This document shows, piece after piece, positions 39,050-48,647 of a DNA stretch of 64,000 bases. The stretch's first letter is position 1, and each line of letters starts with the position of its first letter. A program made the position numbers and the translations under genes. The DNA comes from Kocuria sp. p3-SID1428 (GTDB taxonomy: Bacteria > Actinomycetota > Actinomycetes > Actinomycetales > Micrococcaceae). The notes under the pieces are model-generated. The model was not told the origin of the DNA. It did no database searches and worked only from the letters and a program-made list of their open reading frames with translations. Where the stretch lies: positions 31,566 through 95,565 of the forward strand of contig NZ_JALXVH010000004.1 of the NCBI RefSeq assembly GCF_025149945.1. The letters are read 5' to 3'.

Positions 39050-40530
39050 GCCCGCTGACGCGCCGGCAGCTGCTGGCCCTGGGCGCGGCCGGGGCCGGCG
39101 CCGCGGCCGCGGGCGGGGCCGGGCTGTGGTGGACCGGCGGCGGCCAGGCCCTCGGCGGCGGCCGGGAGCTGGTGCAGCCCGAGGTGCTGTCCAGCCGCGA
39201 CGGGGCCCTGGACCTGGCCCTGGAGGCAGCCCCCGCCCGGGTGCGGATCGGGGCGCGCACCGCGCACGTGCAGGCGTTCAACGGCTCCCTGCCCGGGCCC
39301 ATCCTGCGGGTCCGCCCCGGCGACACGCTCCGGGTGGCGATGACCAACGGCCTGGACGACCCGACGAACCTGCACGTGCACGGCCTGCACGTCTCCCCGC
39401 AGGACGACGGGGACAACCCCTTCGTGAGCATCGCCCCCGGGGAGACCTTCGACTACGAGTACGTCCTGCCGGGCGACCACCCGCCGGGCACCTACTGGTA
39501 CCACCCGCACCACCACGGCCACGTGGCCGACCAGCTCGCCGCCGGGCTCTACGGGGCCATCGTCGTCGAGGACCCCGACCCCGTCCCGGTGGCCCGGGAG
39601 CGGGTCCTGGTCGTCTCCGACATCACCCTGGACGCCTCCGGGAACCTCGCCGAGGCCTCCCCGCCGCAGCAGATGATGGGCCGGGAGGGCGAGACCGTGC
39701 TGGTCAATGGTCAGGTCCGTCCCGAGGCCACCGCCGCACCCGGGGAGCGGGAGCTGTGGCGGGTCGTCAACGCCTGCCCATCCCGGTACCTGCGCCTGAC
39801 CCTCGACGGCCAGACCCTGCGGCTGTCCGGCCGCGACCTCGGCCGGCTGCCCGAGCCGGTCGAGCTCACCGAGGTGACCCTGGCGCCGGGCAACCGGGTG
39901 GAGCTGCTGGTGGACACCCGTGAGGGCACCTCCACCCTGGTGGCCGCCCCGGTGGACCGCGGCAGCATGGACGGGGTGATGGGCGGGGCCATGCCCGGGG
40001 ACGGCCCCGGCAACGACGAGCCGATCGAGCTGCTCACCCTCGAGGTCGCCGGGGACCGGGCCGGGGACGCCGGGCCCGTGCCCGCCGGCCCGTCCCTGCG
40101 GGATCTGCGCGAGGAGCCGGTCGAGGCCCGGCGCACCCTGGACTTCGCCATGGGCATGGGAGGGATGGGCGGGATGATGGGCAGCATGCGCGGGCCCGGG
40201 CAGATGATGTCCTTCACGATCGACGGGCAGCAGTTCGACGCCGAGCGCACCGACCAGCGGGTCCGGGTGGGCACCGTGGAGGAGTGGACCCTGGTCAACT
40301 CCAGCCCCATGGACCACCCGATGCACCTGCACGTGTGGCCGATGCAGGTCGTGTCCGAGGCAGGCCGCGACGTCCCCGGACCGCGGTGGCAGGACGTGGT
40401 CAACATCCCCGCCTTCGGGGAGGTCACGGTCCGGGTGGCCTTCGAGGACTTCGGCGGCCGCACCGTCTACCACTGCCACATCCTCGACCACGAGGACCTC
40501 GGCATGATGGGCACCGTGGCGGCCCGCTGA
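39046..40530 (+). CDS. Multicopper oxidase, Tat-exported
   Basis: 494 residues. A twin-arginine signal (LTRRQLLALGAAGAG) suggests folded export. All four copper-ligand blocks are present: NLHVHGLHVSP, GTYWYHPHHHGHV, HPMHLHVWPM and YHCHILDHEDLGMMG, giving one T1 and a T2/T3 trinuclear site. The T1 axial ligand is the Met of the last block. A Met-rich stretch (MGMGGMGGMMGSMRGPGQMM, near residues 368-387) resembles the methionine segments of cuprous oxidases such as CueO. Likely oxidises Cu(I) outside the membrane. Coupled to the SHOCT gene. Confidence 0.93.
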   Translation: MSPLTRRQLLALGAAGAGAAAAGGAGLWWTGGGQALGGGRELVQPEVLSSRDGALDLALEAAPARVRIGARTAHVQAFNGSLPGPILRVRPGDTLRVAMTNGLDDPTNLHVHGLHVSPQDDGDNPFVSIAPGETFDYEYVLPGDHPPGTYWYHPHHHGHVADQLAAGLYGAIVVEDPDPVPVARERVLVVSDITLDASGNLAEASPPQQMMGREGETVLVNGQVRPEATAAPGERELWRVVNACPSRYLRLTLDGQTLRLSGRDLGRLPEPVELTEVTLAPGNRVELLVDTREGTSTLVAAPVDRGSMDGVMGGAMPGDGPGNDEPIELLTLEVAGDRAGDAGPVPAGPSLRDLREEPVEARRTLDFAMGMGGMGGMMGSMRGPGQMMSFTIDGQQFDAERTDQRVRVGTVEEWTLVNSSPMDHPMHLHVWPMQVVSEAGRDVPGPRWQDVVNIPAFGEVTVRVAFEDFGGRTVYHCHILDHEDLGMMGTVAAR

Positions 40531-40618
40531 GCACCGTGGGCTCGGCCCACCGACCCTGTCCGAACCACCCCACCGCCGGGGGCGTTCGCCGCCCGGCAGG
40601 AAGGACGTGCACCTCCTC

Positions 40619-41950
40619 ATGGACCACGACACGCAGACGCAGCAGAAACTCTCCCTGACCGGTTCCGTCGCCGTCGGGACGGGGGTGATGATCGGCGCGG
40701 GCATCTTCGCCCTCGTGGGGCAGGTCGCCGAACTGGCCGGCGGCTGGGTGCCCTGGGCGTTCCTCGCCGGCGCCGTGGTCGTGGCGTTCAGCTCCTACTC
40801 CTACATCCGCTACTCGGCCACCAACCCGTCCTCCGGCGGGATCGCGATGCTGCTCAAGGCCGCCTACGGCCCGGGGGTTCTCGCCGGGTCCTTCTCCCTG
40901 TTCATGTACGTGTCGATGATCCTGGCCGAGTCCCTGCTGGGCCGCACCTTCGCCTCCTACCTGCTGCGCCCCTTCGGCCTGCAGGGCTCCGAGGTGTGGG
41001 TGGCGGTACTGGCGGTGGTGGCGATCGTGGCCGCCGCCCTGGTCAACCTGGTGGGCAACCGATGGGTGGAGCGCTCCGCCACGGTGACCGCGGCGCTCAA
41101 GATCGTCGGGATCGCCGTGCTGGCGATCGCCGGCATCCTCGCCGCCGGGGTGTCCTCCCTGGGCCGGCTGTTCACCGCCGCCGACCGCACCCCGCCGGAG
41201 ACGGGATGGCTGGGCTTCCTGGCCGGGACCACCCTGTGCATCCTGGCGTACAAGGGCTTCACCACGATCACCAACCAGGGCGCCGACCTGCAGCAGCCGG
41301 AGCGCAACATCGGCCGCTCCATCATGATCTCCCTCGCCCTGTGCACCGTGCTCTACCTGCTGATCACCGTCGCGGTGACCGGCAGCCTGACCGTGCCGCA
41401 GATCGTCGAGGCCCGGGACTACGCCCTGGCCGAGGCGGCCGAGCCGATGTTCGGCGCCTGGGGCGTGACGCTGACCGTGGTGATCGCCGTGGTCGCGACC
41501 CTGTCGGGGCTCATCGCGAGCCTGTTCTCGGTCTCGAAGCTCTACGACATGCTCCGCGACATGGGCCAGGCCCCCGGGCTGCCGGGGAAGGAGGGCCACC
41601 AGTCCCTCTACATCACGGCGGGACTGGCCATCGTCATGGCGGCCTTCTTCGACCTGTCCCAGATCGCCTCCCTCGGCGCCATCCTGTACCTGGCCATGGA
41701 CATCGCCATCCACCTCGGCATCCTCCGCCACCTCAAGGACGACGTCGGGGCCAAACCGTGGATCCCCTGGGTCGCGATCGCCCTCGACGTCGCGGTGCTC
41801 GTGCCGTTCGTGCTGCTGAAATCCCAGTCGGACCCGTTCACCCTGGTGATCACCGCCGTGGTGGCCCTGGTCATCGTCGTGGCGCAGTGGTTCACCGTGC
41901 GGCACCGCTCCGACGAGGACGCGCGGCAGGGCGAGCACGAACAGCACTGA
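40619..41950 (+). CDS. APC-superfamily amino acid permease
   Basis: About 443 residues, 12 membrane segments. The helix-1 motif GTGVMIGAGIFALVGQVAELAGG is the conserved substrate-binding loop of the APC family. Another conserved region is FTTITNQGADLQQPERNIGRSIMISL. The substrate cannot be told. ATG 40619 (MDHDTQTQQKL) was chosen; GTG 40607 is in frame but only 2 nt from GGAAGG. Located between the copper genes and the K+ channel, same strand. Confidence 0.85.
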   Translation: MDHDTQTQQKLSLTGSVAVGTGVMIGAGIFALVGQVAELAGGWVPWAFLAGAVVVAFSSYSYIRYSATNPSSGGIAMLLKAAYGPGVLAGSFSLFMYVSMILAESLLGRTFASYLLRPFGLQGSEVWVAVLAVVAIVAAALVNLVGNRWVERSATVTAALKIVGIAVLAIAGILAAGVSSLGRLFTAADRTPPETGWLGFLAGTTLCILAYKGFTTITNQGADLQQPERNIGRSIMISLALCTVLYLLITVAVTGSLTVPQIVEARDYALAEAAEPMFGAWGVTLTVVIAVVATLSGLIASLFSVSKLYDMLRDMGQAPGLPGKEGHQSLYITAGLAIVMAAFFDLSQIASLGAILYLAMDIAIHLGILRHLKDDVGAKPWIPWVAIALDVAVLVPFVLLKSQSDPFTLVITAVVALVIVVAQWFTVRHRSDEDARQGEHEQH

Positions 41951-42014
41951 GGACCGGTGAGCCGCCCCGGAACCCGGGGACCGGAAGAACAAGAACCAAC
42001 GACGGAGGTCGATC

Positions 42015-42889
42015 ATGGACGTACTGCTGACAGTTCTGGGGATCGTGGTCATCGTGGCCGGGCTGATGGACATGTTCCACACCCTGTTGCACCCCAGCGG
42101 TCAGGGACGTCTGAGCCGGCTGGTGCTCTCCACGGTGTGGAGGGTCTCGAAGGTCACCGGTCACCGGGCCGGCTCCGCGGTGGGGCCGGCGGCGATGGTG
42201 GCCGTGGTGCTCCTCTGGGTGGTGCTGCAAGCAGCGGGGTGGGCGCTGATCTACTACCCGCACGTCCCGGGCGGGTTCATGTACTCCTCCGGCATCGACG
42301 CGGCCGCCTACCCGGACGCGGTCGAGGCCGTCTACGTCTCCGTGGTGACGCTGTCGACGCTGGGCTACGGGGACGTGGTGGCCACCGACCCGTGGATCCG
42401 GGTCGCTTCCCCGTTCGAGGCCTTGACCGGGTTCGCTCTGTTGACCGCGGCGCTGACGTGGTTCACGCAGATCTATCCTCCCCTGATGCGGCGCCGGGCG
42501 CTGGCCCTGGAAATCAAGGGCCTGGCCGACGCCGACTATGCCGAGACGATCGGGGAGGTCGAGCCGGCCATCGCCTCCCGGGTCCTGGATTCCCTGCAGG
42601 CGGATCTCACGAAGATCTCCGTGGACTTCACCCAGCACACCGAGGGCTTCTACTTCCAGGAGAGCAACCCCGACCTGTCCCTGGCCCGCCAGCTGCCGTA
42701 TGCGCTGCGGCTCCGTGATGCGGCCATGGCCCGTCCGAACCGGCGGTGCGGCCGAGCGCCCAGCGGCTGTCCTCGGCCCTGAACCAGCCCGGGTCCGAGA
42801 TCAAGGACGACTTCGTGGGCACCGGGGAGCACCCCGGTGAGGTCTTCGCCGCCTATGCGGCCGAGCACCGCCAGACCACCCGGGCCTGA
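42015..42889 (+). pseudogene. Two-helix potassium channel with C-terminal frameshift
   Basis: The first 240 residues form an ion-channel core: a membrane helix at each end, a pore with the K+ filter TLSTLGYGD, and a helical cytoplasmic region. A one-base loss near 42740 changes the frame; the original reading continues as AVRPSAQRLSSALNQPGSE... to TGA 42887-42889. As written, translation stops at 42782 with an aberrant tail (PNRRCGRAPSGCPRP). The pore is intact, so a shortened channel could still function. Confidence 0.75.
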
Positions 42890-42944
42890 GTTCGCCCCTC
42901 TCGGCGTTTCACACGGGCGGTCCGGGGCGCGGAGGTCGCCGCAC

Positions 42945-44378
42945 CTACATGACCACGGGGCCCTCGAGGGCAGCCCACAGGACACCGGCCAGGACACCCA
43001 GCACCAGGCTCGCGACCGCGGCGACCCCGGCGGTGACGGCCGGCCAGGCGGCCGCCCCGCCGCGACCGGGGAACCCCGCCGTGTGCTGGTCCGGGCGGGC
43101 GAAGACGGGGGCGAACCAGCGCAGGTAGTAGAAGAGGCTGAGCACGCTGTTGAGCATCACCACCAGCACCAGCCAACCGTGCCCACCGTCCCAGGCGGCG
43201 GTGGCGGTGGTGAGCTTGCCGACGAACACGGCCAGCGGCGGGGTGCCCACCAGCCCCAGCAGCGCCACCAGCAGGGCCAGCCCCAGCCCGGGACGGGCCC
43301 GTGCAAGGCCCCGGTAGTCGGCCAGCTCCCGGTGCTCGGGCAGTGCGGCGGTGACGGCGAAGGCGGCGACGTTGGTGACGGCGTAGGCGGCGAGGTAGAA
43401 CAGCAGCGAGGGCAGGGCCAGGTCGCTGCGCCCGGCCGCGGCCACGGGCACGAGCAGGAACCCGACCTGGGCCACCGTCGACCACCCCAGCAGCCGGCGG
43501 GGGTCGGTCTGCCAGTAGGCCGCGAGGTTGCCCAGGACCATCGAGGCGGTGGCCAGCAGCGCCGCGACGAGCAGCCAGGAGCCGTCCCCGGCGGAGACCG
43601 TGGCCACGAGCCGGTACACGGCCACCAGCGCCCCCACCTTGGGCACGGTGGTGAGGAACGTGGCGGCGGTGGCCCCGGTGCCCTGGGCGGCGTCGGGAAC
43701 CCAGAAGTGGAAGGGCACCCCACCGGCCTTGAAGAGCAGCCCGGCGAGCACGCCCAGCACGCCCGCGCCCACGGCCGCGGCCGGGGCGGCGGGCAGCTCC
43801 TCCTGGAGCAGGGCGTAGTCGGTGCCGCCGGCCAGGGCGTAGAGCACGGTGACCCCGAGCATGAGCAGGATCCCGGACAGCGCCCCCATGAGATAGGTCT
43901 TCATGGCGGCCTCGGCCCCGGCGCGGCCGCCGGTGAGGCCGACGATCCCGTACAGGGGGATGCTGGCCAGCAGGAACCCCACGATCAGCACGAGCAGGTC
44001 GGTGGACCCGGCCAGGACCATCACCCCGGTGGTGGCCAGGAGCAGCAGCGCGTACGTGTCCGACTCCCGCGGGGACCCGGCGATCTCCCCGGAGGCCACC
44101 CCCAGCACCAGCAGGGTGGTCAAGGCGGCGATCACCCGGGCGGCACCGGTGGCGGTGTCCACGGTGAAGGTGCCGCTGAAGGCGCTCTGCGCGGGTCCGG
44201 CCATGGCGAGGGCCGCGGCGGTCGCGGCACCCAGCAGGGCCAGGGCTGCGGCTGCGCGGGCGATCCACTGGCGTCGCCGGGGCAGGAACGATCCGCCCAG
44301 CAGCACCACCAGCGCGCCGAGGAAGACGAGGATCTCGGGCAGCAGCAGCTCGGGGCGCATCTGCATCGAGGTCTCCAC
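42945..44378 (-). CDS. nuoN: Complex I-like subunit N (antiporter-like)
   Basis: 477 residues, about 14 membrane segments. NuoN signatures: YLMGALSGILLMLGVTVLYALAGG, LLFKAGGVPFHFWVPDAAQGTGATAATFL (broken-helix Lys and PFHFW motif), and WSTVAQVGFLL. Ends the eight-gene operon, 3 nt after nuoM. Shares the family's proton-channel residues, so proton translocation is likely. Distal arm subunit. Confidence 0.9.
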   Translation of the reverse strand: METSMQMRPELLLPEILVFLGALVVLLGGSFLPRRRQWIARAAAALALLGAATAAALAMAGPAQSAFSGTFTVDTATGAARVIAALTTLLVLGVASGEIAGSPRESDTYALLLLATTGVMVLAGSTDLLVLIVGFLLASIPLYGIVGLTGGRAGAEAAMKTYLMGALSGILLMLGVTVLYALAGGTDYALLQEELPAAPAAAVGAGVLGVLAGLLFKAGGVPFHFWVPDAAQGTGATAATFLTTVPKVGALVAVYRLVATVSAGDGSWLLVAALLATASMVLGNLAAYWQTDPRRLLGWSTVAQVGFLLVPVAAAGRSDLALPSLLFYLAAYAVTNVAAFAVTAALPEHRELADYRGLARARPGLGLALLVALLGLVGTPPLAVFVGKLTTATAAWDGGHGWLVLVVMLNSVLSLFYYLRWFAPVFARPDQHTAGFPGRGGAAAWPAVTAGVAAVASLVLGVLAGVLWAALEGPVVM

Positions 44379-44381
44379 CGG

Positions 44382-45878
44382 CTACCGTCCCACCAGGCTC
44401 ACGAGGGCGGCCGAGGCCGGCTCGATCACCTCGAGCAGCACCCGGGGCAGCACGCCGATGAGCAGGGACAGCGCCAGCAGAGGACCGGCGGACCACAGCT
44501 CCTGCACCCGGAGGTCCTCGAACCCGGGGGTGTGCCCGGCCGCGGGGCCGGTGAAGACCCGCTGCAGCGCCCGCAGGAACAGGGCGGCGGTGACCAGGAT
44601 GCCCAGCAGGGCAACCGCGGTGACCGGGGCGACCGCCACGCTGCCGGCGAAGATCTGGAACTCGGCGATGAACCCGGAGAACCCGGGCAGACCCAGGGAG
44701 GCGAAGGCCCCCACCGCGAACAGCGCCGCGTAGCGCGGGGCGGGGGCGGCCAGCCCGCCGTAGGAGCCCATGTCGTAGGAGCCGGCCCGGTCCTGCATCA
44801 CCCCGGCGAACAGGAACAGGGCGGCGGTGATCAGCCCGTGGCTGACCATCTGCACCACCGCGCCGGTGACCGCCACGGACCGAGCCTGGGCGGCGTCCTC
44901 GGCGAGGACCCCGGCCGCGCCCAGGGCCAGGACGATGTAGCCCATGTGATTGACCGAGGTGTAGGCGATCATCCGCTTGAGATCCGTCTGGGCCAGGGCC
45001 ACGAACGCCCCGTAGAGCACCGAGACGACGCCGACGGCCACGATCACCCAGGCCCACGCCCGCCAGGCCTCCGGCAGGATCGGCATGGCGATGCGCACGA
45101 ACCCGTAGGTGCCCATCTTCAGCAGCACCCCCGCCAGCACGGCCGAGCCGATGGCCGGGGCGTCGGTGTGGGCCGGGGGGAGCCAGGTGTGGAAGGGCAC
45201 GGTGGGGGTCTTCACGGCCAGGCCCACCAGGATCGCCGCGAGCACCAGCCCCCCGGTGAGCGGGTCGCCCGCCAGCGGCGCCGCGGCGACGAGCTCGGGG
45301 ATGTCGAAGGTGTGCGGGGCCGCCGCCACGTAGAGCCCGATGAAGCCCAGCAGCAGGGCCAGGGAGCCCAGGAACGTGTAGAGGAAGAACTTCAGCGCCG
45401 ACCGGGCCGCGCTGCCGTGGCCCCACCCGGCGATCACGAAGTACATGCCCACGATGGACAGGTCGAAGAAGACGAAGAACAGGATCAGGTCGGCCGCCAC
45501 GAACACCCCGAGGCTCACGCCCTGCAGGAACAGGAACAGCGCCGCCTGCACGCGCGGCCGGTCCGCGTCCCGCAGGGCGTAGACGGCGCAGGCCAGGAAC
45601 ACCACGGCCGTCATGGCCAGCAGCGGCAGGGAGAGCCCGTCCACGCCCACGTGGTAGCTGCTGTTGACGCCGGGGATCCACGGCACCTGCTCCTCGAACG
45701 CCAGCCCGTTGGGACCCGGGTCCTCGTAGCCGGCCCACAGCACGCCCACAAGCAGCAGCTCCACGACGGACACCACCACCCACGCCCAGCGCGCGGCCGC
45801 GGGCCCGATCGCGGGCACAGCGGCCAGGACGGCGGCGGCCAGCAGGGGCAGGAAGACGATCAGACTGAGCATGCTCAT
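44382..45878 (-). CDS. nuoM: Complex I-like subunit M (antiporter-like)
   Basis: 498 residues, 14 predicted membrane segments. LAVKTPTVPFHTWLPPAHTDAPAIGSAVLAGVLLKMGTYG (channel Lys and PFHTWLPPAHT), AYTSVNHMGYIVLALGA and the LQGVSLGVFVAADLILFFVFFDLSIVGMYFVI region with its Glu-to-Asp variation (FFDLS in place of FFELS). ATG 45878 overlaps the nuoL stop (ATGA). Confidence 0.92.
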   Translation of the reverse strand: MSMLSLIVFLPLLAAAVLAAVPAIGPAAARWAWVVVSVVELLLVGVLWAGYEDPGPNGLAFEEQVPWIPGVNSSYHVGVDGLSLPLLAMTAVVFLACAVYALRDADRPRVQAALFLFLQGVSLGVFVAADLILFFVFFDLSIVGMYFVIAGWGHGSAARSALKFFLYTFLGSLALLLGFIGLYVAAAPHTFDIPELVAAAPLAGDPLTGGLVLAAILVGLAVKTPTVPFHTWLPPAHTDAPAIGSAVLAGVLLKMGTYGFVRIAMPILPEAWRAWAWVIVAVGVVSVLYGAFVALAQTDLKRMIAYTSVNHMGYIVLALGAAGVLAEDAAQARSVAVTGAVVQMVSHGLITAALFLFAGVMQDRAGSYDMGSYGGLAAPAPRYAALFAVGAFASLGLPGFSGFIAEFQIFAGSVAVAPVTAVALLGILVTAALFLRALQRVFTGPAAGHTPGFEDLRVQELWSAGPLLALSLLIGVLPRVLLEVIEPASAALVSLVGR

Positions 45879-47785
45879 CCCATCACGGCGTAGACGGACC
45901 AGGCCACGACGCCGACGGCGAGCACCGCGACGGCCTGGAGGAAGTACTGGTGGACGGCCCCGGTCTGCGGGGCCCGGGCCAGCCGCCCGGCCCGGCGAAC
46001 CCGGCCGGCGAGGCCCTCGACGGCGCCGTCCAGCCCGGCGTCGTCGAGCCGGGCCGCACCCCGACCGGCCGCGTCGGCGGCGTGCGCCGTGGCGCCGACC
46101 CCGGCGTCGAGGACCCGGTCGTCGAACCGGGCCGCGGCCCGGGCCAGCACCGGGACGGCCCCGGCCGCGGCGGTCACGGCCCGGTCCAGGACGAGGTCGT
46201 CGAACCAGGTCAGGGCGTGTCCCAGGCCCAGCGCGGGGCGGACGACGACGGCGTGCGCGGCGGCCTCCAACCCCAGCCACCGCACGGCCCAGCCCGGCTC
46301 GGGGACGCGCACGCGCAGCATCAGCAGCAGGACGACCAGGGCGATCGCGGCCGAGACAACCAGCTTGACGGGCGCCACCGCGCCGTGCCCGCCCACCGCC
46401 TCGGCAAGGGCCCGGCTGACCGGGGGCAGGGCGAGCACCCCCAGCAGGGCCGCGCCGGCGGCGAGCACGACCAGCGGGGCCTGCTCCAGCACCCCCACCC
46501 GCCCGGTGCCACCGGCCTCCGCCTCCGCACGGGCACCGCGGCGCCAGATCGTCCACAGGACCTTGCCCGCGTAGGCCGCCGACAGGGCCGCCGCCACGAG
46601 CCCCGCGGCATAGAGCAGGCCCGAAACCTCGAGCGCCCCGGCGAGCACCGCGTCCTTGGTGGCCCACAGGGACAGCGGGGCGATCCCGGCCAGGGCCAGC
46701 GCCCCCACGGTGGCGGTCACGCCCACCACCCGCCACCGGCGGCCGGCCCCGCGCAGTGCGGTGAGCTCCTCGGTGCCCAGCGCGGTCAGCCACGCCCCGG
46801 CGGCCAGGAACAGCAGGGCCTTGGTGGAGGCGTGGGCCACCAGGTGGGCCGCGCCTCCGCTGACCGCGCCCACCCCGGCGGCCAGCACCACGAAGCCCAG
46901 CTGCGCCACCGTGGACGCCGCCAGCAGCTGCTTGAGCTCCCGCTGGGCCAGGGCCACGAACCCCATCAGCACCGCGGTGGCCACCCCGATCCACGCGGCG
47001 GCCGGGCCCGCCCACCCGGTGGAGGTCAGCAGCGGCTCCACGCGCAGCAGCAGGTAGCCGCCCATGGCCACCATCGCCGCGGAGTGCAGCAGTGCGCTCA
47101 CCGGGCTGGGGCCCTGCATCGCCCCGGAGAGCCAGAACGAGAAGGGCAGCTGCGCGGCCTTGCCCAGGGCCGCCACGAGGATCCCGGCCGCGATCACGTG
47201 CCGCCACGGGTCCTCCGCCGCGGGCAGGGCGGACAGCGCCATCCCGGCGCCCCCGGCCAGGGCGGCCCCGGCGGCGACGTAGAGCCCCAGGTCCGCGGTG
47301 CGGGTGGTGACGAACGCCGTGAGCCCGGCCGAGACGCGGTCGGAGTCCCGCCACCAGAACCCGATCAGCGCGTAGGAGGTCGCGCCCATCAGCTCCCAGG
47401 CGAACAGCAGCGCCGGCAGGCTCGCGGCCGCGGCCGTGGCCAGGGCCGCGGCGGCGAAGAGCAGCATCAGCCCGTGGAACCGCGGCCGGCCCGCCCGGAT
47501 GCTGCCGGCCGCGAAGACCAGCACCAGCAGCGTCACTCCCGCGACCATCGGGAGGGTGACTGCTGCGAGGGCGTCGACCTCCAGCGCGAAGTCGGCGCCG
47601 GCCACGAACGGGTAGGACAGGGCGGGCCGGGTCAGGGCGGCGACCGCCGCGAGGACCGTGGTCACCGCGGCGGTGAGCACCGCGACCGGGGCCGCGGCAC
47701 GCTCCGCCCGGGTGAGGGCGAGCACCGCGCCCACGGTGGCCGGGAGCACCACCACCGCCAGCAGCACGGCCTGGGACGCGGTCAT
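45875..47785 (-). CDS. nuoL: Complex I-like subunit L (antiporter-like with lateral helix)
   Basis: 636 residues. N-terminal antiporter domain with LLFAWELMGATSYALIGFWW, ALGKAAQLPFSFWLSGAMQGPSPVSALLHSAAMV (NuoL TWLPDAM-like motif) and LLAASTVAQLGFVVLAAG. The C-terminal extension includes a long amphipathic stretch and the final membrane helix after RRAGRLARAPQTGAVHQYFLQ, as in the lateral helix HL of complex I. Overlaps nuoK by 4 nt (ATGA) and nuoM by 4 nt. Confidence 0.92.
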   Translation of the reverse strand: MTASQAVLLAVVVLPATVGAVLALTRAERAAAPVAVLTAAVTTVLAAVAALTRPALSYPFVAGADFALEVDALAAVTLPMVAGVTLLVLVFAAGSIRAGRPRFHGLMLLFAAAALATAAAASLPALLFAWELMGATSYALIGFWWRDSDRVSAGLTAFVTTRTADLGLYVAAGAALAGGAGMALSALPAAEDPWRHVIAAGILVAALGKAAQLPFSFWLSGAMQGPSPVSALLHSAAMVAMGGYLLLRVEPLLTSTGWAGPAAAWIGVATAVLMGFVALAQRELKQLLAASTVAQLGFVVLAAGVGAVSGGAAHLVAHASTKALLFLAAGAWLTALGTEELTALRGAGRRWRVVGVTATVGALALAGIAPLSLWATKDAVLAGALEVSGLLYAAGLVAAALSAAYAGKVLWTIWRRGARAEAEAGGTGRVGVLEQAPLVVLAAGAALLGVLALPPVSRALAEAVGGHGAVAPVKLVVSAAIALVVLLLMLRVRVPEPGWAVRWLGLEAAAHAVVVRPALGLGHALTWFDDLVLDRAVTAAAGAVPVLARAAARFDDRVLDAGVGATAHAADAAGRGAARLDDAGLDGAVEGLAGRVRRAGRLARAPQTGAVHQYFLQAVAVLAVGVVAWSVYAVMG

Positions 47786-48084
47786 CGGGAGAGCTCCTCG
47801 GCCATGTCGGTCATGTCGGTCTGCCGCCTGCGGTGCAGCAGAGTGGCCACGGCGAAACCCATGGCCATCTCCACGGTCATGGCCGCCAGGACCACCAGCA
47901 GCAGCACCTGCCCGGAGGGGTCCGGGGCCAGGAACCACCAGAACCCCGCCGCGGCCAGGAGCACCCCGTTGATCATCAGCTCCAGGCCCATCATCACCAT
48001 CACCACCACCTGCTGGGACAGGGCCCCGTAGAGCCCCACCGCGAACAGCGCGGCGGCCACGACCAGCACGGCTTCCAAGGTCAT
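47782..48084 (-). CDS. nuoK: Complex I-like subunit K
   Basis: 100 residues, three membrane helices. VVVMVMMGLELMINGVLLAAAGF keeps the conserved Glu of the NuoK helix 2 (GLELM). Met-rich. Translationally overlapped on both sides (nuoJ stop/ATGA and nuoL start). Confidence 0.9.
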   Translation of the reverse strand: MTLEAVLVVAAALFAVGLYGALSQQVVVMVMMGLELMINGVLLAAAGFWWFLAPDPSGQVLLLVVLAAMTVEMAMGFAVATLLHRRRQTDMTDMAEELSR

Positions 48085-48644
48085 CGGCCCACACCCCCCG
48101 GCTGCGGGTCGTCGGCCGGGCGGCGGCGCAGGTCGTCACCGAGCCGGTCGTAGCGGGTGCGATGGGCGGCCAGGACCACCCCGGCCACGATGGTGGCCAC
48201 CATGACCGGGCCCACCACCGCCATCACCAGCATCTTCTCGCCCATGATCTCCAGGCCCAGCGCACGCGTGAGGTCCTCCGGCGGGGCGCCGCGACGCTCC
48301 GGCCACGGGACCAGCAGCGCCCCGGCCGCCAGCAGCACGAAAACCCCGGCCGAGGCGCCGATCGCGGTCTTCTTCCCGTGGGTCATGTCCATGGGCATCA
48401 GCGCCGGGTTCATGCCCATGAACATCACCATGTAGACCGCCATCACCGCCATCTCCATCACCATCATGAGGATCGTGATGATCCCCAGATAGCTCTGGCC
48501 CAGCAGCAGGATCTGCACCCCCACGGCGATGAAGGACAGCGCCAGGGCATAGGTGGCCCGGGCCATGGAGTCCACCACGAACACGAGCGCCCCCGCGGCC
48601 ACGGCCACCACGGCGAGCACCCAGAACACGATTCCGACCAGCAC
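48081..48644 (-). CDS. nuoJ: Complex I-like subunit J
   Basis: 187 residues. Starts LVGIVFWVLAVVAVAAGALVFVVDSMARATYALALSFIAVGVQILLLGQSYLGIITILMMVMEMAVMAVYMVMF. The order of helices and the ATYALALSFIAVGVQ segment fit NuoJ (helix 3 pi-bulge region). The C-terminal part has two more helices. Met-rich as its neighbours. Confidence 0.88.
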   Translation of the reverse strand: MLVGIVFWVLAVVAVAAGALVFVVDSMARATYALALSFIAVGVQILLLGQSYLGIITILMMVMEMAVMAVYMVMFMGMNPALMPMDMTHGKKTAIGASAGVFVLLAAGALLVPWPERRGAPPEDLTRALGLEIMGEKMLVMAVVGPVMVATIVAGVVLAAHRTRYDRLGDDLRRRPADDPQPGGVGR

Positions 48645-48647
48645 GGC

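Noticed and set aside
42945..47785. Mrp-type Na+/H+ antiporter instead of complex-I-like operon
   Set aside because: Mrp has no NuoA, NuoH or NuoJ; these are clear here along with a B/D-like protein.
45950..48031. Long plus-strand open frame (about 690 codons) opposite nuoL
   Set aside because: Composition is Gly/Arg/Gln/His repeats typical of an antisense frame in very GC-rich DNA. The minus strand has clear NuoL motifs and coupled starts.
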